A stretch of DNA of 64,000 nucleotides, from positions 806,001 to 870,000 of the forward strand of contig NW_020167532.1 in the NCBI RefSeq assembly GCF_001641265.1. The letters are read 5' to 3'. Position 1 is the first letter of the stretch, and every line of letters starts with the position of its first letter. The notes below the pieces were generated by a model that worked only from the letters and a program-made list of their open reading frames with translations, was not told the DNA's origin and ran no database searches. Both the position numbers and the translations under genes were made by a program. Shown here piece by piece: positions 18,470 to 29,134 of this stretch. Source of the DNA: Pseudogymnoascus destructans. Its lineage: Eukaryota > Ascomycota > Leotiomycetes > Thelebolales > Thelebolaceae.

Positions 18470-19646
18470 ATGTCTAATACCAAAGACCTAGAACTGATTG
18501 CGATTGCTACTTGTGCTACTGTTCTGGTTATTTGGCATAATGGCCGTCGTCGATACCATCGGTGGCTCTTACGACAGTTATATACAACTCAACGCCCACA
18601 GACCCGACTTACTTACGAGTATGATAAGTTCAACTGGAGCTTACGGGCATGGGGTAGCCATACTCCTGGACAGGTAGCTCATAAATTCCGGTAGGCTTTT
18701 AGGTTATAACTCTATATGGTTCTTATTACTCACAGTTAACAGGTTTTCCATTGACGAAATAGCTCGGCTTGTGCCACTGCTAAAGCTTCATACAATAGTC
18801 TGGAGCAGGCGGGTAAACCAGACCCAGAGACTGCTCTTTGCGTAGTCTTGGCCCGTCTTGCGTATCCAGGGCATTGGATAACCTGTGTTGACCTTTTTGG
18901 ACGGTCTCAGGCATGGCTTTCAATAGTCTTTAACGACATAATGGGTCACTTGGTACACGAATTCGAAGGCTTACTAGAATGGCACCCATACCTTACATAC
19001 AACAAGCTACTAAGCTTTGAAGAGGCTATAGCAGATAGCGGTGACTGTAGACAAATATGGGGGTTTGTCGATGGTACATTCCAAGGGTTTTGCCGACCAG
19101 CAGGAGACTCGGAAGTCCAGCGGCTATGGTATTCTGGATATAAGAAGAAGCACGGAATTGCACTTCCAGGCTATTGTAACCCCTGATGGACTTGTATCAT
19201 CCTTGATTGGGCCGTATAATGGACCAGCTAACGACTGGCGTATTTGGGGGGAATCAGGCTGTGTTGAAAGGATTCAGCATATTATGGATGGTAAACGGGA
19301 GTTATACCTATATGGAGACCCAGCTTACTGGTGTACGGAAGGAATTATGGCTCTGTATACTTGTGCGCGTGGCTACCAATATCTTCCTTTTAAGGAGAAG
19401 CAGTTTAATGCTTCTCTATCATTTGTGAGAATTGCAGTTGAAAACGCCTTTGGATTAACGCAACAGTTATGGACGTACGCAGCTTTTGATAAAGGGCTAC
19501 AGTCACAGTCGCAGCCTGTAGCAGCTCACTTTAAAGCTGTGATACTATTAACGAACTGTTATACTTGTATACGGGGTAACTTGATTGGAACGAGGTTTCT
19601 GGTGACTCCACCAACAGTAGAGGAATATCTTCTTTGTACTAGCTAG
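18470..19646 (+). pseudogene. PIF/Harbinger transposase, frameshifted
   Basis: The first exon (MSNTKDLEL...) runs to 18690, then a good 52-bp GT-AG intron (18691-18742), then FSIDEIARLVPLL. The frame then changes before ALCVVLARLAYPGHW, and again near 19159 between YKKKHG and HFQAIVTPDG. The recognisable DDE_Tnp_4 pattern is GFVDGT (first Asp), PYNGPANDW (second Asp), LYGDPAYW, and RIAVENAFG (Glu). These acidic residues survive, but at least two 1-bp indels disable the frame. It converges on the partner gene at 19643. Confidence 0.8.
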
Positions 19647-20901
19647 GATATATATGTATTACTTGACTCTATCCAACCCTCTACCCCGTTATATTCGCTA
19701 CTATCCGTACTTTCAATTGGAATGCTTCGTCGGATAGGCCCATGTAATGCCTGCTGAAGAAGAGATATCATTGTAGTTTGGCCTTGCTTCCATTCAGCTT
19801 GGCCTTCCTGTAGTTCCCGGATCTGATGATCGACTTGCTGTAACCTCGAAGTAATTATAGGATTATCAATGTTCTCGTTCTGACTTTCCTGCTGCCCTCC
19901 CTGCCCTCTTGCATTACTCTGTCTATACTGATCCTTCACCATACTCATGAACGACTCAAAGACAGATAATACTGGGTCGTCAGCCTGTGTATTTAATCGC
20001 TCTTGAAGGAGCAATTGAGTCTGAGACGGTGACAAAGTTCGGGGCTGTCTATGACGGCGACTTCCTCGACTACTTGAACGGCCACAAGGAGCTGAAGTTC
20101 CTCGTAGTACTGGCGTTGGTGTTCGTAGTAGGGTTGGTGTTTCCAGGGGAGTCGAGTCTATAGAGTGAACACTCTCAGCGCCGTTCTCACTTTGCCTTTC
20201 TTCTGCAGAATCATCTAGTATATCCTCTTCGTCAGGATCATCAAAGCCAGAGCACTCTCGTGCTCTCTGGCCAATGGATCTATTACGACTTTGAGGATAA
20301 GTCAAGCAACGGATAACAAGTCTCGAGTATTGAGCGCTCGCTGCGACGAAGTGATAACAGTATTTGCTGCCTCACTTTGCTGTGTTTCAATCTGCTTTTC
20401 CTTAGTAACAACCCCAATCCAGTTATCAGTTTGGACAGTCAATTCTGACTCGCTATCAGTTTGTCCAGTCCCAAGCCCATCGAGGTATTTCCTTCTCTTG
20501 TCAATTTCCCGCTGTACTACTCGGTAGAGACTCTTGTGGTCTTTACCAGTCTCCCTTTCGAAATCGGCCTGTATATAAGACCAGAATGCAGTCTTCTTCC
20601 CTGGTCGAAATGCTTCAGTGTTTTGATTGCAAAGTCGGAAGAGGACCAGTACTTCGTCCTTCGTTAGGGGCGTCATCTTTGCTTGAGAGCCTTGAGGGTC
20701 GCAACTCTCTATGCGCTGCCGGCTTGAGACTTGTGATCCTCTAGGCCTTTCGGTATTGAATTGCGCTTCAACTGTAGGCTGAACAGGTAAAGGAGGACAA
20801 CCCAGATCATCGTCTTCGAAGACAGAGCGCTGCTGATGACTGGGAAGTAAAGTTTGAGGCTGGTATGCCCGGAATTCAATAGGTTTGGTATGCGATGCCA
20901 T
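19643..20901 (-). pseudogene. Harbinger accessory protein, Myb/SANT-like, frameshifted
   Basis: Starts MASHTKPIEF at 20901. A trihelix/SANT-like region (LTKDEVLVLFRLC ... FWSYIQADFERETG) is followed by an acidic, then Ser/Arg- and Gln-rich tail. The frame is open to 20302, ends in LLSVA-stop, and continues one base shifted (TYPQSRNRS...) to 19643, so one indel near 20304 breaks it. Two-gene Harbinger elements carry such a DNA-binding partner, which helps the transposase enter the nucleus and bind the ends. The convergent layout with the transposase supports this reading. Confidence 0.65.
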
Positions 20902-20973
20902 AGTTATTACTTGTATTGAATATAATACAATCATACATACGACTCTATTACTAACTCTACAGCTACATGACAT

Positions 20974-23074
20974 CCCCTGAAGGTGATTACTAATAAATAC
21001 TCTAACTACAACAGGATTATTCGCTGTAAGTCTTCAACAGATAACTGTTAAACCTCTACAGTCTAAGTCCTAAATAGGAAGTAGTGGAGCTCGGGCTTGC
21101 AAGGTTTGTACAGGGATTATGGCACTAAATTCTCATATTTCTATACTAACTACATACGGGGGTGTTGAACAGCCTGTTCAACAGTTGCTAAAACGCTCTA
21201 TTGTCAGGGTCGACGGGCATACTAGTGATGGCGGGGTATAGGCGCCTTCGACTAGATATTGCCATATATGGCAATTTCTTAGCCTAGAGAGCCTAGCGCT
21301 GATTTGGGAATAGAGGGGCAGGGGCCCTGGTTACTGTCACACGCTAAAAGTGCGACAGTAATTCAGTTGCTAAATTGATCTATTCCATTGTACTACTATA
21401 GACCACAAAAGGAGTTGGCTAGCGTTGTGGCGAACCACAAATGTCCTTCGAAGGTAGGCGCATGCTACGTTGCGTTTTGGTGGTCGCTTAGGACTTCTAG
21501 AAAAAATCAGGCGGCATTGGCCCAAAAATTATCATCCGCACCACTCGCACTCCTCTTCGGTCGCCACATGCTGAGCTTACCAGACAGCAAAACGGGGTTA
21601 AAAATAGCCCTGACCTGATACCCCACTCGACTAACGACGGGGTGTGCTACGTCAGTGCTGACATGTCTCACTCGGCGAGACGGAAAAAGAAGTTGTGACC
21701 TGTAACAACTCGCAAGATGCGGCCGGATAGATCGTGTTTTGAGGTTTGGAGAAAGGTTCGAGGAATTAGAATATTGTGGATGTGGGGACGGGGTGGCAGC
21801 GTGGCAACGACGAGGGTGCAGCAGGCTCAATTACCCATGCTCATGCCTGGCGCCCATGTCGACGAGCAGTTGTTGAACAGAGGCTGACATGACATGGGAT
21901 GAGTATCTTCCGAATGTGAAGACACCTTGGCGGACTGACTTGACGGACCTGCCAAGGCTTATGAGCGTGACTTTTGTGCCCATGATTGGCAGACATGTAC
22001 CAGACTGCACGTGTGGGTGTGACAAATTTTGGGGTCAGACGGGACCCAAGGGTGGCTGAGTACAGTAGCTCGCTTCGATCTTGGGGCTTTCCGCATTCGG
22101 AGGCTACAGTTATCATCCACCATGGGTATGGGTGAGGATAAATGTGGACTTGAGATAAAACGCAGTGGATTATGATTAATCGGATCGTGCACGGGAACTT
22201 CCCGTTACCCTTCATTTTTCGATGAAAGGTGAGAGGAGGGGAAAGGGAATTTGTGGATCGATTTTGTGCTAAAACCATAACCACCCCACTCAGGGAAATG
22301 TACCTGAGCCTTATTTCCCATTCCTGGTTGGTGCCATTCAGTTGTGGGCTATTTTGAATACGAGAATTCATGCCAATGCCAGAAATATCCGCCCGCCCAC
22401 GAGACAAAAGCGGCTCGGAGTATCTGGTGCCGAGCGGCTTCCCGTACCCGTACGTTAAGGATGGGGTTTCTTTTTTCCCCTCTTACCTGATCAAGCCTAA
22501 TGCAAAGCTAGTACAGTTCGATCCCCCAAACACCACTCACAGCGATGTCTAACGTCGAATCGTCAGCTTACTACATGTTAATGTAGCAGATCTACCTACC
22601 TCCCGCATTTGTTTTTCGACGATGGTTCGAAGTCTATTTTTATCAAGACAAGAGCATGTCAAACACGGCGTGGAGAACTCCAACTGGCCAGCGCCAAGTT
22701 ATCGTGCATCTGTGCATGCCACACCGCTGAGACGGGATGGATCACAACCACGCACTCCGAAACAGTGCAAGTGCTTTGACCACCAAGCTCATCGGCAGGC
22801 ACGTTGCCAGGTCTGTATGGACTGACTGAAGCTTCAAAGAAAGCCGTCATCGGTGGTCTGCGACGCATCTCTGGCCTCTGTTTGGCTTATCCTCTGCTGA
22901 CTCGTGCTGTGGGCCATGAGCTCGCGAACCCCGTGCCCCGTTTGTGCTACAAGATGCATTCAGAGAATGCGCCGTCTTTGACGCCGCTGTGTGGTCAGGT
23001 GGTGGGTTGCATTCACGACATTCAGCATGTCGCGCATATCACCATGCCGCGCACTTCCCCACCCCTACTACGGA
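20974..23074. other. Stretch without a recognisable gene
   Basis: Only short overlapping frames of biased composition occur here and none resembles a protein family. Inverted repeats lie at 21164-21361. The G+C content is higher in 21.6-23.0 kb than in the neighbouring relics, so unique intergenic DNA is likely. Confidence 0.4.
21164..21361. repeat. Three inverted repeats downstream of the Harbinger relic
   Basis: 21164-21182: GTTGAACA/TGTTCAAC with a 3-nt loop. 21258-21275: the perfect palindrome ATTGCCATATATGGCAAT. 21331-21361: 12-bp arms TTACTGTCACAC/GTGCGACAGTAA with one mismatch. The motif TTTAGCAACT occurs here (inverse strand) and in the hairpin cluster at 17.58 kb, on the other side of the Harbinger genes. 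Confidence 0.55.
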
Positions 23075-23848
23075 CTTCAAAATATATACCACAACACAAT
23101 ATATTCATTAACTACTCAGAATCTAATGAACTAGACATATTTACACCTTCGGGACAAGTTGGCGCATAATGACCAGTCTTTCCGCAATTGCCACAACGTC
23201 GTGTAGTCGATTGCCCCTCGTTCTGCCTACCCTCCCTAGAGCGCTTGTCGTGTTGAATCTGCTCATCTACCTCCCTCTAAGCTAATAAATCGTGTGTATC
23301 CTCTACAGTAAGTGCTCCAGCTTAGCGGATACGAACCTTTTTAGCCCTATGGTGTTTGCTAAGGGCTTCGTTCGCCTTGCAAAGGGTACAGACTTTAGCA
23401 GTCACAAGGATCAATTAGTAAGCTAATAGCTAGGCAAATTATACCCATTATAAAGCCTGTCTTGTCAAATTGTAGAAATCGTAGTTAAAAATGCTGTATT
23501 TCCCCTTTATATTCTCAACTAGTTGAAACCACATGCTAATTAGCTTAGGATCTTCGCATAAGGCCCTTTGGAAGTCGTAAACGTGATTAAAATGCATCTT
23601 AAACTATTGTTAACGTTGTACAAATCGATGAGCCTAGAGCTTCCTAACGCATTTCCCTCCTTGTGATTTTAGGATAAAGTTCGCCATATCCTCTACACTA
23701 GCTAGCTATGGTGCAAATCCTCTAGTATTAATATCATCTAGTTTAGTCAATTTATGACCTTTTGGTCGATATTCACAATGAGGGGGTTGGTTAGTCATTC
23801 TGTTATGAAGTGTAGATTTAGGAACATTAGGTAAGTCTAATTGATCCC
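23075..23848 (-). pseudogene. Fot1/pogo transposase relic (internally deleted)
   Basis: On the minus strand an HTH piece (LPNVPKSTLHNR ... KLTKLDD ... GFAP) is followed by degraded CENP-B/DDE sequence (EDMANFILKS, YDFQRALCEDPKLIS, WFQLVENI, TGFIMGII near 23440). The catalytic core is then missing, and the C-terminal part resumes (ANEALSKHHRAKK, REVDEQIQ, CCHC knuckle CGNCGKTGHYAPTC near 23165-23200). The order and wording match the intact transposase at 25089. Stops and the deletion make it non-functional. Confidence 0.75.
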
Positions 23849-23849
23849 A

Positions 23850-24009
23850 AACTAAAACCTCCAGATTCTGCGTTCTATTATCCTCTCCTTTAGGAAGTAG
23901 GATCTGTAACCTAGCAACAGACGATGTCCATGACATTGCGACGTAGAACTGCCTATGACTAAATGTAGGCACCTGTAAATCAACCCCTACATGCTTAACC
24001 CAATCTTCA
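23850..24009 (-). pseudogene. Helitron-type (PIF1-like) helicase C-terminal fragment
   Basis: On the minus strand, VGVDLQVPTFSHRQFYVAMS followed by SSVARLQILLP and RTQN matches the last helicase motifs of fungal Helitron Rep/Hel proteins (consensus QLYVALSR...). The conserved Arg after the Ser has become Trp. It is fused in the same frame to the pogo HTH relic that follows, a junction of two unrelated element remains. Confidence 0.6.
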
Positions 24010-24014
24010 GGACA

Positions 24015-24365
24015 GTTATTGTGTTGGCAAAGGGTACAGAGCGACTAGTACATGAGAACACCCTTCTGTCTACTAAGGTACATACCCTTCAAGCAGCCAA
24101 CAAAGCCCTTAGCAAACGCCATAGGGCTAAAAAGGCTCGTGTCTATGAAGGAAGTGCACTTATAGTCGAGGATGCATAGGATATTATCACACAGAAGGAT
24201 GTGGATGAGCAGGTACGACACGACGTATGTATGGTTAGGGGTAGTCATAAGGAGGGGCAACTGTCTAGGCGATGTTGTGGGATCTGTAGAAAAGCTGGTC
24301 ATAATGTGTGAACTTGTCAAGAAGCTATACATATGTCTAGTCCATCTGATTCTGCTTAGTTATAG
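24015..24365 (+). pseudogene. Fot1/pogo transposase C-terminal relic
   Basis: A plus-strand frame encodes a leucine-rich coiled segment (ENTLLSTKVHTLQAANKAL), SKRHRAKKARVYEGSAL, and a CCHC knuckle CGICRKAGHNV-stop-TC. It is homologous to the C-terminus of the intact transposase at 25089 and oriented opposite to the relic at 23.1-23.8 kb. TAG/TGA stops replace Gln/Arg codons. Confidence 0.65.
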
Positions 24366-24479
24366 TTAATTTAATATGCTATGGTTTATTTATTAATATT
24401 CAAAGTTAAATGCCAAGGAAAAGTGTCTGAGGTACTGATATGTCTAATGTACTAATAAACCACATTAACACAACAACAA

Positions 24480-24888
24480 CAACAGGATAATGATAATGAT
24501 AATTCATTAGCTGATTTTGAGAAATCATTATATTCTCAAAATATAGATGAAGATTTTGAAACAGAAATGTCTCTTTATTTTCAAGAGCCTATTTCTAATT
24601 AAGGTAAGTTATAAACAATCTTATTAAAGAAGTAATATACTAATATTTCTATAGGTTAATCCTTTAGACTATTGGAAAATCAATCAATCCTGATTTCCTA
24701 TACTAGCTATAATAGCTATATAGATAGTTCTTTTAGTACAGGGAGTCTTATTATTTGGAAAACTAGGAATAGGCTTTGAAGGAGGTTTTTAAAGTTATAG
24801 TCTGTTTAAAGAGTTAAGATTTTATATAGGAAGAAGAAGAGAAAGACTTTAAAGAAGAATTTATAGCTAAATTAGTAGTTTAAATAGC
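24480..24888 (+). pseudogene. hAT transposase C-terminal relic (AT-rich)
   Basis: A plus-strand frame includes DNDNDNSLADFEKSL and, after 24655, the decayed hAT dimerisation signature (YWKINQS, FPIL, STGSLI, RNRL). The sequence is very A+T rich with many TAG/TAA stops, as expected of RIP. It is the target into which the intact Fot1 element at 24991 inserted. Confidence 0.55.
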
Positions 24889-24990
24889 TCTTAGCTTATT
24901 TAGTATATTATACTTTCTTATATTCTACCTATATACTATAGCCTTACCTCTAAGCTAGCTTATAACTTAAATAATAAGTAACTTTAGATA

Positions 24991-25036
24991 ACGTACATGT
25001 ATAGCGAAAGCGCCAAACAAGCGAAAGCGCCAAAAT
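24991..25036 (+). repeat. Left terminal inverted repeat of the Fot1-type element
   Basis: 46 bp, the exact inverse of 26805-26850. It contains the doubled GCGAAAGCGCCAAA motif. Confidence 0.92.
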
Positions 25037-25088
25037 GATGCGGTGACCAAACCCCCCAACTAAATGTTAAATTCCTCAACAACAAAAC

Positions 25089-26744
25089 ATGCCCCATAAA
25101 AACGATGAAAGCCAATTAGTGCTAGCTATCCAGGCTATGCAAAGCGACCCAAAGTTACGCCTTCGAGTTGCTGCTAGGATCTATTCTGTGGACCACCGCA
25201 AGCTAGGTCGTCGTCTAGAAGGTGTACCTTCACGACGCGATATCCAAGCCAACTCACGGAAATTAACTAACCTAGAGGAGTCCGTCCTTGTTCAGTATAT
25301 ACTCGACCTAGCTGCCAAAGGGTTTCCTCCTCGGCTGTCTGTTGTTGAAGATATGGCAAGTCGACTACTTGCAACACGCGACGCGTCACGCGTTGGGTCG
25401 CGTTGGGCTTCAAACTTTGTTAAGCGGCGTGTAGAGCTCCAGACACGCTTTCAGCGCAAATACGACTACCAGAGGGCTAAGTGCGAAGATCCAGAAGTTA
25501 TTAATGGCTGGTTTGAGCTTGTGCGTAACACAATTGCGAAATATGGTATCGATGAAGCAGATATCTACAACTTTGATGAGACTGGGTTTATGATGGGCGT
25601 TATCTCAACTGCTATGGTTGTAACAAGCTCAGACGGGCGGGCAAAAGCAAAGAAGGTACAGCCTGGTAATCGGGAATGGGTTACAGTAATCCAAGGCGTT
25701 AGTTCTCAAGGTTGGGCAGTACCACCATTTATCATTGTTGCAGGCAAAAACCACCTTACATCTTGGTATGAGAATAGTGGATTTTCAAGCGATTGGGTGA
25801 TTTCTGTTACTGAAAATGGCTGGACTACAAACGAGAGAGGCATGGATTGGATTCAGCACTTTGAGAAGCATACAAAGGCCCGGAGTGTTGGTGGTTATCG
25901 CTTGTTAGTCCTTGATGGTCATGAGAGCCACCACTCAGATGAGTTTGAGGAGTACTGCAAGGAACACAACATTATTACGCTTTGTATGCCTGCTCACTCT
26001 TCTCATCTACTCCAGCCACTTGATGTTGGCTGTTTCGGCCCGTTAAAGCAGGCCTATGGTCGGCAAATTGAAGATATGATGCAGGCTCATATTTCTCATA
26101 TTACAAAGGATGACTTCTTTCCTGCCTTCCACGCTGCATTTAACACTACAATGACGGAAAGTAACATTCGAGGCGGGTTCCGAGGGGCAGGGCTTCTTCC
26201 ATTTGACCCTGAGAGAGTGATATCTACACTTGATCTTAAGTTAAGGACACCAACGCCTCCAAGCTCCCGCCCAGGTACTGCTCAACCTTGGGTTTCTCAG
26301 ACACCAAACAACCCAATTGAAGCTATGTCACAGTCTACATTTATTAAAACTCGGATTTCACGCCATCAAAATAGCTCTCCAACCTCAATCTATGCAGCTG
26401 TTGACCAGTTTACAAAGGGTGCATCGCAAATAATGCATCAATTAGCACTGCTAAAGGGAGAGAACCAAAACCTACGACAGGCAAATGAAGTACTAAGCAA
26501 GCGCCGGAGAGCTAGGAAAACACGACTACAGCAAGGAGGATCACTTAGTCAACAAGGGGCGCAAGAGCTACAGGATGAGAGGGATGTTGTGCAGCAGGTA
26601 GAGCAGGAAATAAGGGCAAGCCGTGGTCGGAAGCCAAGGGAAGAAACCCGTGCCCGTCGCTGTGGCAAGTGTGGTGAGACTGGGCACAATGCGCGCACGT
26701 GTCAGATTGTAATAGACACCTCTGAGGAAGAGGACTCCGAGTAG
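25089..26744 (+). CDS. Pogo/Fot1 transposase
   Basis: 551 residues. An N-terminal psq/CENP-B HTH (about 8-60: RLRVAARIYSVDHRKLGRRL) is followed by a second CENP-B-type HTH (about 65-140: YILDLAAKGFPPRL ... WASNFVKRR). The DDE_1 core has D163 (NFDETG), D276 (LDGHESH) and D312 (LQPLDVG), a DD35D spacing typical of pogo enzymes. The C-terminus holds a coiled segment and a CCHC knuckle (CGKCGETGHNARTC, from C525), then an acidic tail. It cuts and pastes the element at TA sites. The ATG lies 98 bp inside the left end. No defects are seen. Confidence 0.95.
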   Translation: MPHKNDESQLVLAIQAMQSDPKLRLRVAARIYSVDHRKLGRRLEGVPSRRDIQANSRKLTNLEESVLVQYILDLAAKGFPPRLSVVEDMASRLLATRDASRVGSRWASNFVKRRVELQTRFQRKYDYQRAKCEDPEVINGWFELVRNTIAKYGIDEADIYNFDETGFMMGVISTAMVVTSSDGRAKAKKVQPGNREWVTVIQGVSSQGWAVPPFIIVAGKNHLTSWYENSGFSSDWVISVTENGWTTNERGMDWIQHFEKHTKARSVGGYRLLVLDGHESHHSDEFEEYCKEHNIITLCMPAHSSHLLQPLDVGCFGPLKQAYGRQIEDMMQAHISHITKDDFFPAFHAAFNTTMTESNIRGGFRGAGLLPFDPERVISTLDLKLRTPTPPSSRPGTAQPWVSQTPNNPIEAMSQSTFIKTRISRHQNSSPTSIYAAVDQFTKGASQIMHQLALLKGENQNLRQANEVLSKRRRARKTRLQQGGSLSQQGAQELQDERDVVQQVEQEIRASRGRKPREETRARRCGKCGETGHNARTCQIVIDTSEEEDSE

Positions 26745-26804
26745 TTTCAATTGATTTCTAATGTTGTGGTAGATTTATCGCAATGTTTGTCGTGAGGGTA
26801 GATA

Positions 26805-26850
26805 ATTTTGGCGCTTTCGCTTGTTTGGCGCTTTCGCTATACATGTACGT
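26805..26850 (-). repeat. Right terminal inverted repeat of the Fot1-type element
   Basis: 46 bp, the inverse of the left repeat, followed by the TA target duplication. Confidence 0.92.
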
Positions 26851-27986
26851 TATAGGTTTTTATTAAAAAAATCCCACTACATTTCTATCTTTTTTATTAC
26901 CTTTAGTCACTTTTGTAAATTTTGGTGGTCGCGAACGCACATCGCTTCCCGAATGCATATCGCTTACCAGCACGATTAGTGGTTTTTGACATTCTCACGA
27001 TGCACTGCAGCACCAACTTAACCTCTCGCGCGGAGCGGACACATCCACTACTCTATCCGCGAACGACACTCAGGCTCAAGGTCGCAGTCGTGAATTTATT
27101 AAGGTTCTGAGACGGTGAGATGAGTGGTGAGGGATTTAGGATCAGTGATGCCTAGCGGAAACGTTCCATGACGGCGTACTCTTCTTATACGGCTCAGCCC
27201 CAAACCCACGGGGTCGACGAGATGAACGTCATGCCGTCAATAATGTCATCCACGTAGTTCATTCTGTGGGTAGCGATATGGAGTAAAGAACGGAGAGTGC
27301 CATGCAGAAAACCCAAGAAATGCATCCGTCGGTAGCGTGTGGTGGATGAGAATATCCACACCTTCTCCATCAACTCCCCATTTTTCTTTTCTTGTTTGGC
27401 AATTTGTGCAGAGTCTCCATAGTCTTAGTTTGTTCTCACAAATCGACTTCCATACCTTTGGCCATACTAGCCGAATGGGGTTATGCGACCCAGCGACCAT
27501 TTCTGGCATGAGCCATGAAATCGGCAGCAAAGCATCAGTCGTGCTTGGCCGAGCGGGGTGGAGTCAGTTCACTGGATCAGTAGGTACACACGAAATGGAC
27601 ACAAATACACACCTCTCGGTTTCCTTGCCATCTCCGCGCCGTCGACATATCATCGTCATCGCCGCCACCCCTGAAAATGGCGCTAGCCACCACGCCAGGC
27701 GGCCCATTTCATGTCCCTAGTCTTAACAGCCCTTGGCGGTACCTGGCAAGTTACGGATTTCGTGCCAGACTTCCGAATCCCTCCCCCCAGCCTCCTTCTC
27801 ATTTGTCGCATTGAGGGACTGTAACTGTAACGATACTTGCCGGATACTTGCCGGGTTCAAAGGCTTCTGTGAGGATGATACTAGTGCCACAGTAGAGTAC
27901 CTCACACCAACCGAACCTTCTCTGTTCGTTTGTCAAACACACATGATGGCGCCCTGGTTCTCGCAGTTACTTTGTGATGTATTGCG

Positions 27987-28063
27987 CTGTAAGCCCTGTA
28001 AGCCCTGTATGCCCTGTATGCTCTGTATGCCCTGTATGCCCTGTATGCTGTATGCCCTGCATG
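27987..28063. repeat. 9-bp minisatellite (CCCTGTATG)
   Basis: About eight imperfect copies of CCCTGTATG/CCCTGTAAG. Confidence 0.85.
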
Positions 28064-28142
28064 GTGGGCCGGGAGAGACGGCGGGCCTCCGCTTTTCTGT
28101 CTCTGCGCTACCGGGGGGGGGAAGGTTGTGTGTGTACAGTAT

Positions 28143-28268
28143 GTGCAGAGAGGAAGGAATGGGGAAGGAATGGGGGAAGGAATGGGGGGAAGGAACGAAG
28201 GAACGGGGGGAAGGAATGGAGAAGGATAAAGGGAGAAGGGATAAAGGGAGAAGGGATAAAGGGACAGC
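28143..28268. repeat. Purine-rich repeats (GGAAGGAATGGG and AGAAGGGATAAAGGG)
   Basis: About five GGAAGGAATGGGG-like units followed by three 15-bp AGAAGGGATAAAGGG units, all purines apart from T. This strand asymmetry can favour triplex formation. Confidence 0.75.
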
Positions 28269-28547
28269 ATCTCGCCGAACTTACTTCGAGTACGGAGTAC
28301 TTGGTAGCATCTGTGCCTGTATCTGTCTCTCCGAAGACAGTGACAGCCCCCATTTCCGCCAAGCCTAGCTCGCACAAAAGGCGCCCACTTGGATGGCAAA
28401 GATGCAAAGATGGGTTCCCTCCCCCACCCAAACTGTTGCCCTCAGTTGCTCAGTCCGCCTTGCCATCCCTGTCTGGGTTCATGGCAGCTGTAAGAAAGCG
28501 CAGGTAAGGTGAAGAAGGGAGGGAACCCAGCGCACCACCACAACACC

Positions 28548-28656
28548 ACACCACCGCACCACCGCACCACCGCACCACCGCACCACCGCACCACCGCACC
28601 ACCGCACCACCGCACCACCGCACCACCGCACCACCGCACCACCGCACCACCGCACC
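28548..28656. repeat. 8-bp repeat (CACCACCG), about 13 copies
   Basis: A nearly perfect octamer array. Because 8 is not a multiple of 3, every frame is open on both strands, which explains the spurious long frames here. Confidence 0.92.
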
Positions 28657-29017
28657 ATCACCACCCGCCGCACCGCCCAGTTGTCCAAGTCAAGTGTGGA
28701 TGTTCTATGGGCCAAGCTACTCCCAAGGTAGCCCAATAGCCACTCCATTAAATATATATTATACTCTTCCCTCATTCTCCCCTCCCTCTTCTCACTCCCC
28801 TCCCCTCCCTCCTCTCACTCCCCTCCTCCTCTCACTCTATTTCCCCCCATCACATCAACCTCTTCACATTTCCACAACACAACAGATCCTTCCCATCACT
28901 TCTTGTGTATCGCCCCTACCACTCGGAAGTCCTCGTTGACTCCGTTCATTCGCTTTTGCGTCCATTTTGCAGAGTGTCGGCATCCTCAAACCCAACCCCC
29001 ACGCAGCAGCCCTTAAC

Positions 29018-29134
29018 TGAGAAAGCTGAGAAAGCTGAGAAAGCTGAGAAAGCTGAGAAAGCTGAGAAAGCTGAGAAAGCTGAGAAAGCTGAGAAAGCTG
29101 AGAAAGTTGAGAAAGCTGAGAAAGCTGAGAAAGC
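29018..29134. repeat. 9-bp repeat (TGAGAAAGC), 13 copies
   Basis: One variant unit contains GTT in place of GCT. The array would encode Glu-Lys-Ala repeats on the plus strand but has no supported gene around it. It lies about 1.2 kb upstream of the transcription factor start. Confidence 0.9.

Larger units (their letters stand above)
24991..26850 (+). mobile_element. Fot1/pogo (Tc1/mariner superfamily) DNA transposon, apparently intact
   Basis: The 1860-bp element is flanked by TA (24989-24990 and 26851-26852). It has perfect 46-bp terminal inverted repeats beginning ACGTACATGTATAGCG and ending CCAAAAT. Each repeat holds two direct copies of GCGAAAGCGCCAAA, possible transposase binding sites. 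It encodes one uninterrupted 551-residue transposase. Perfect ends and an open frame suggest recent activity. Confidence 0.95.

Noticed and set aside
21841..22407. 188-codon minus-strand frame
   Set aside because: No motif, irregular composition, and overlapping frames of equal quality on the other strand.
27733..28399. Opposed long frames with Cys-Met-Pro repeats
   Set aside because: Created by the CCCTGTATG minisatellite and purine-rich repeats; not coding-like outside these.
28442..28775. Several overlapping frames of Val-Arg-Trp-Cys-Gly-Gly repeats
   Set aside because: They arise from the 8-bp CACCACCG array, which stays open in all frames.
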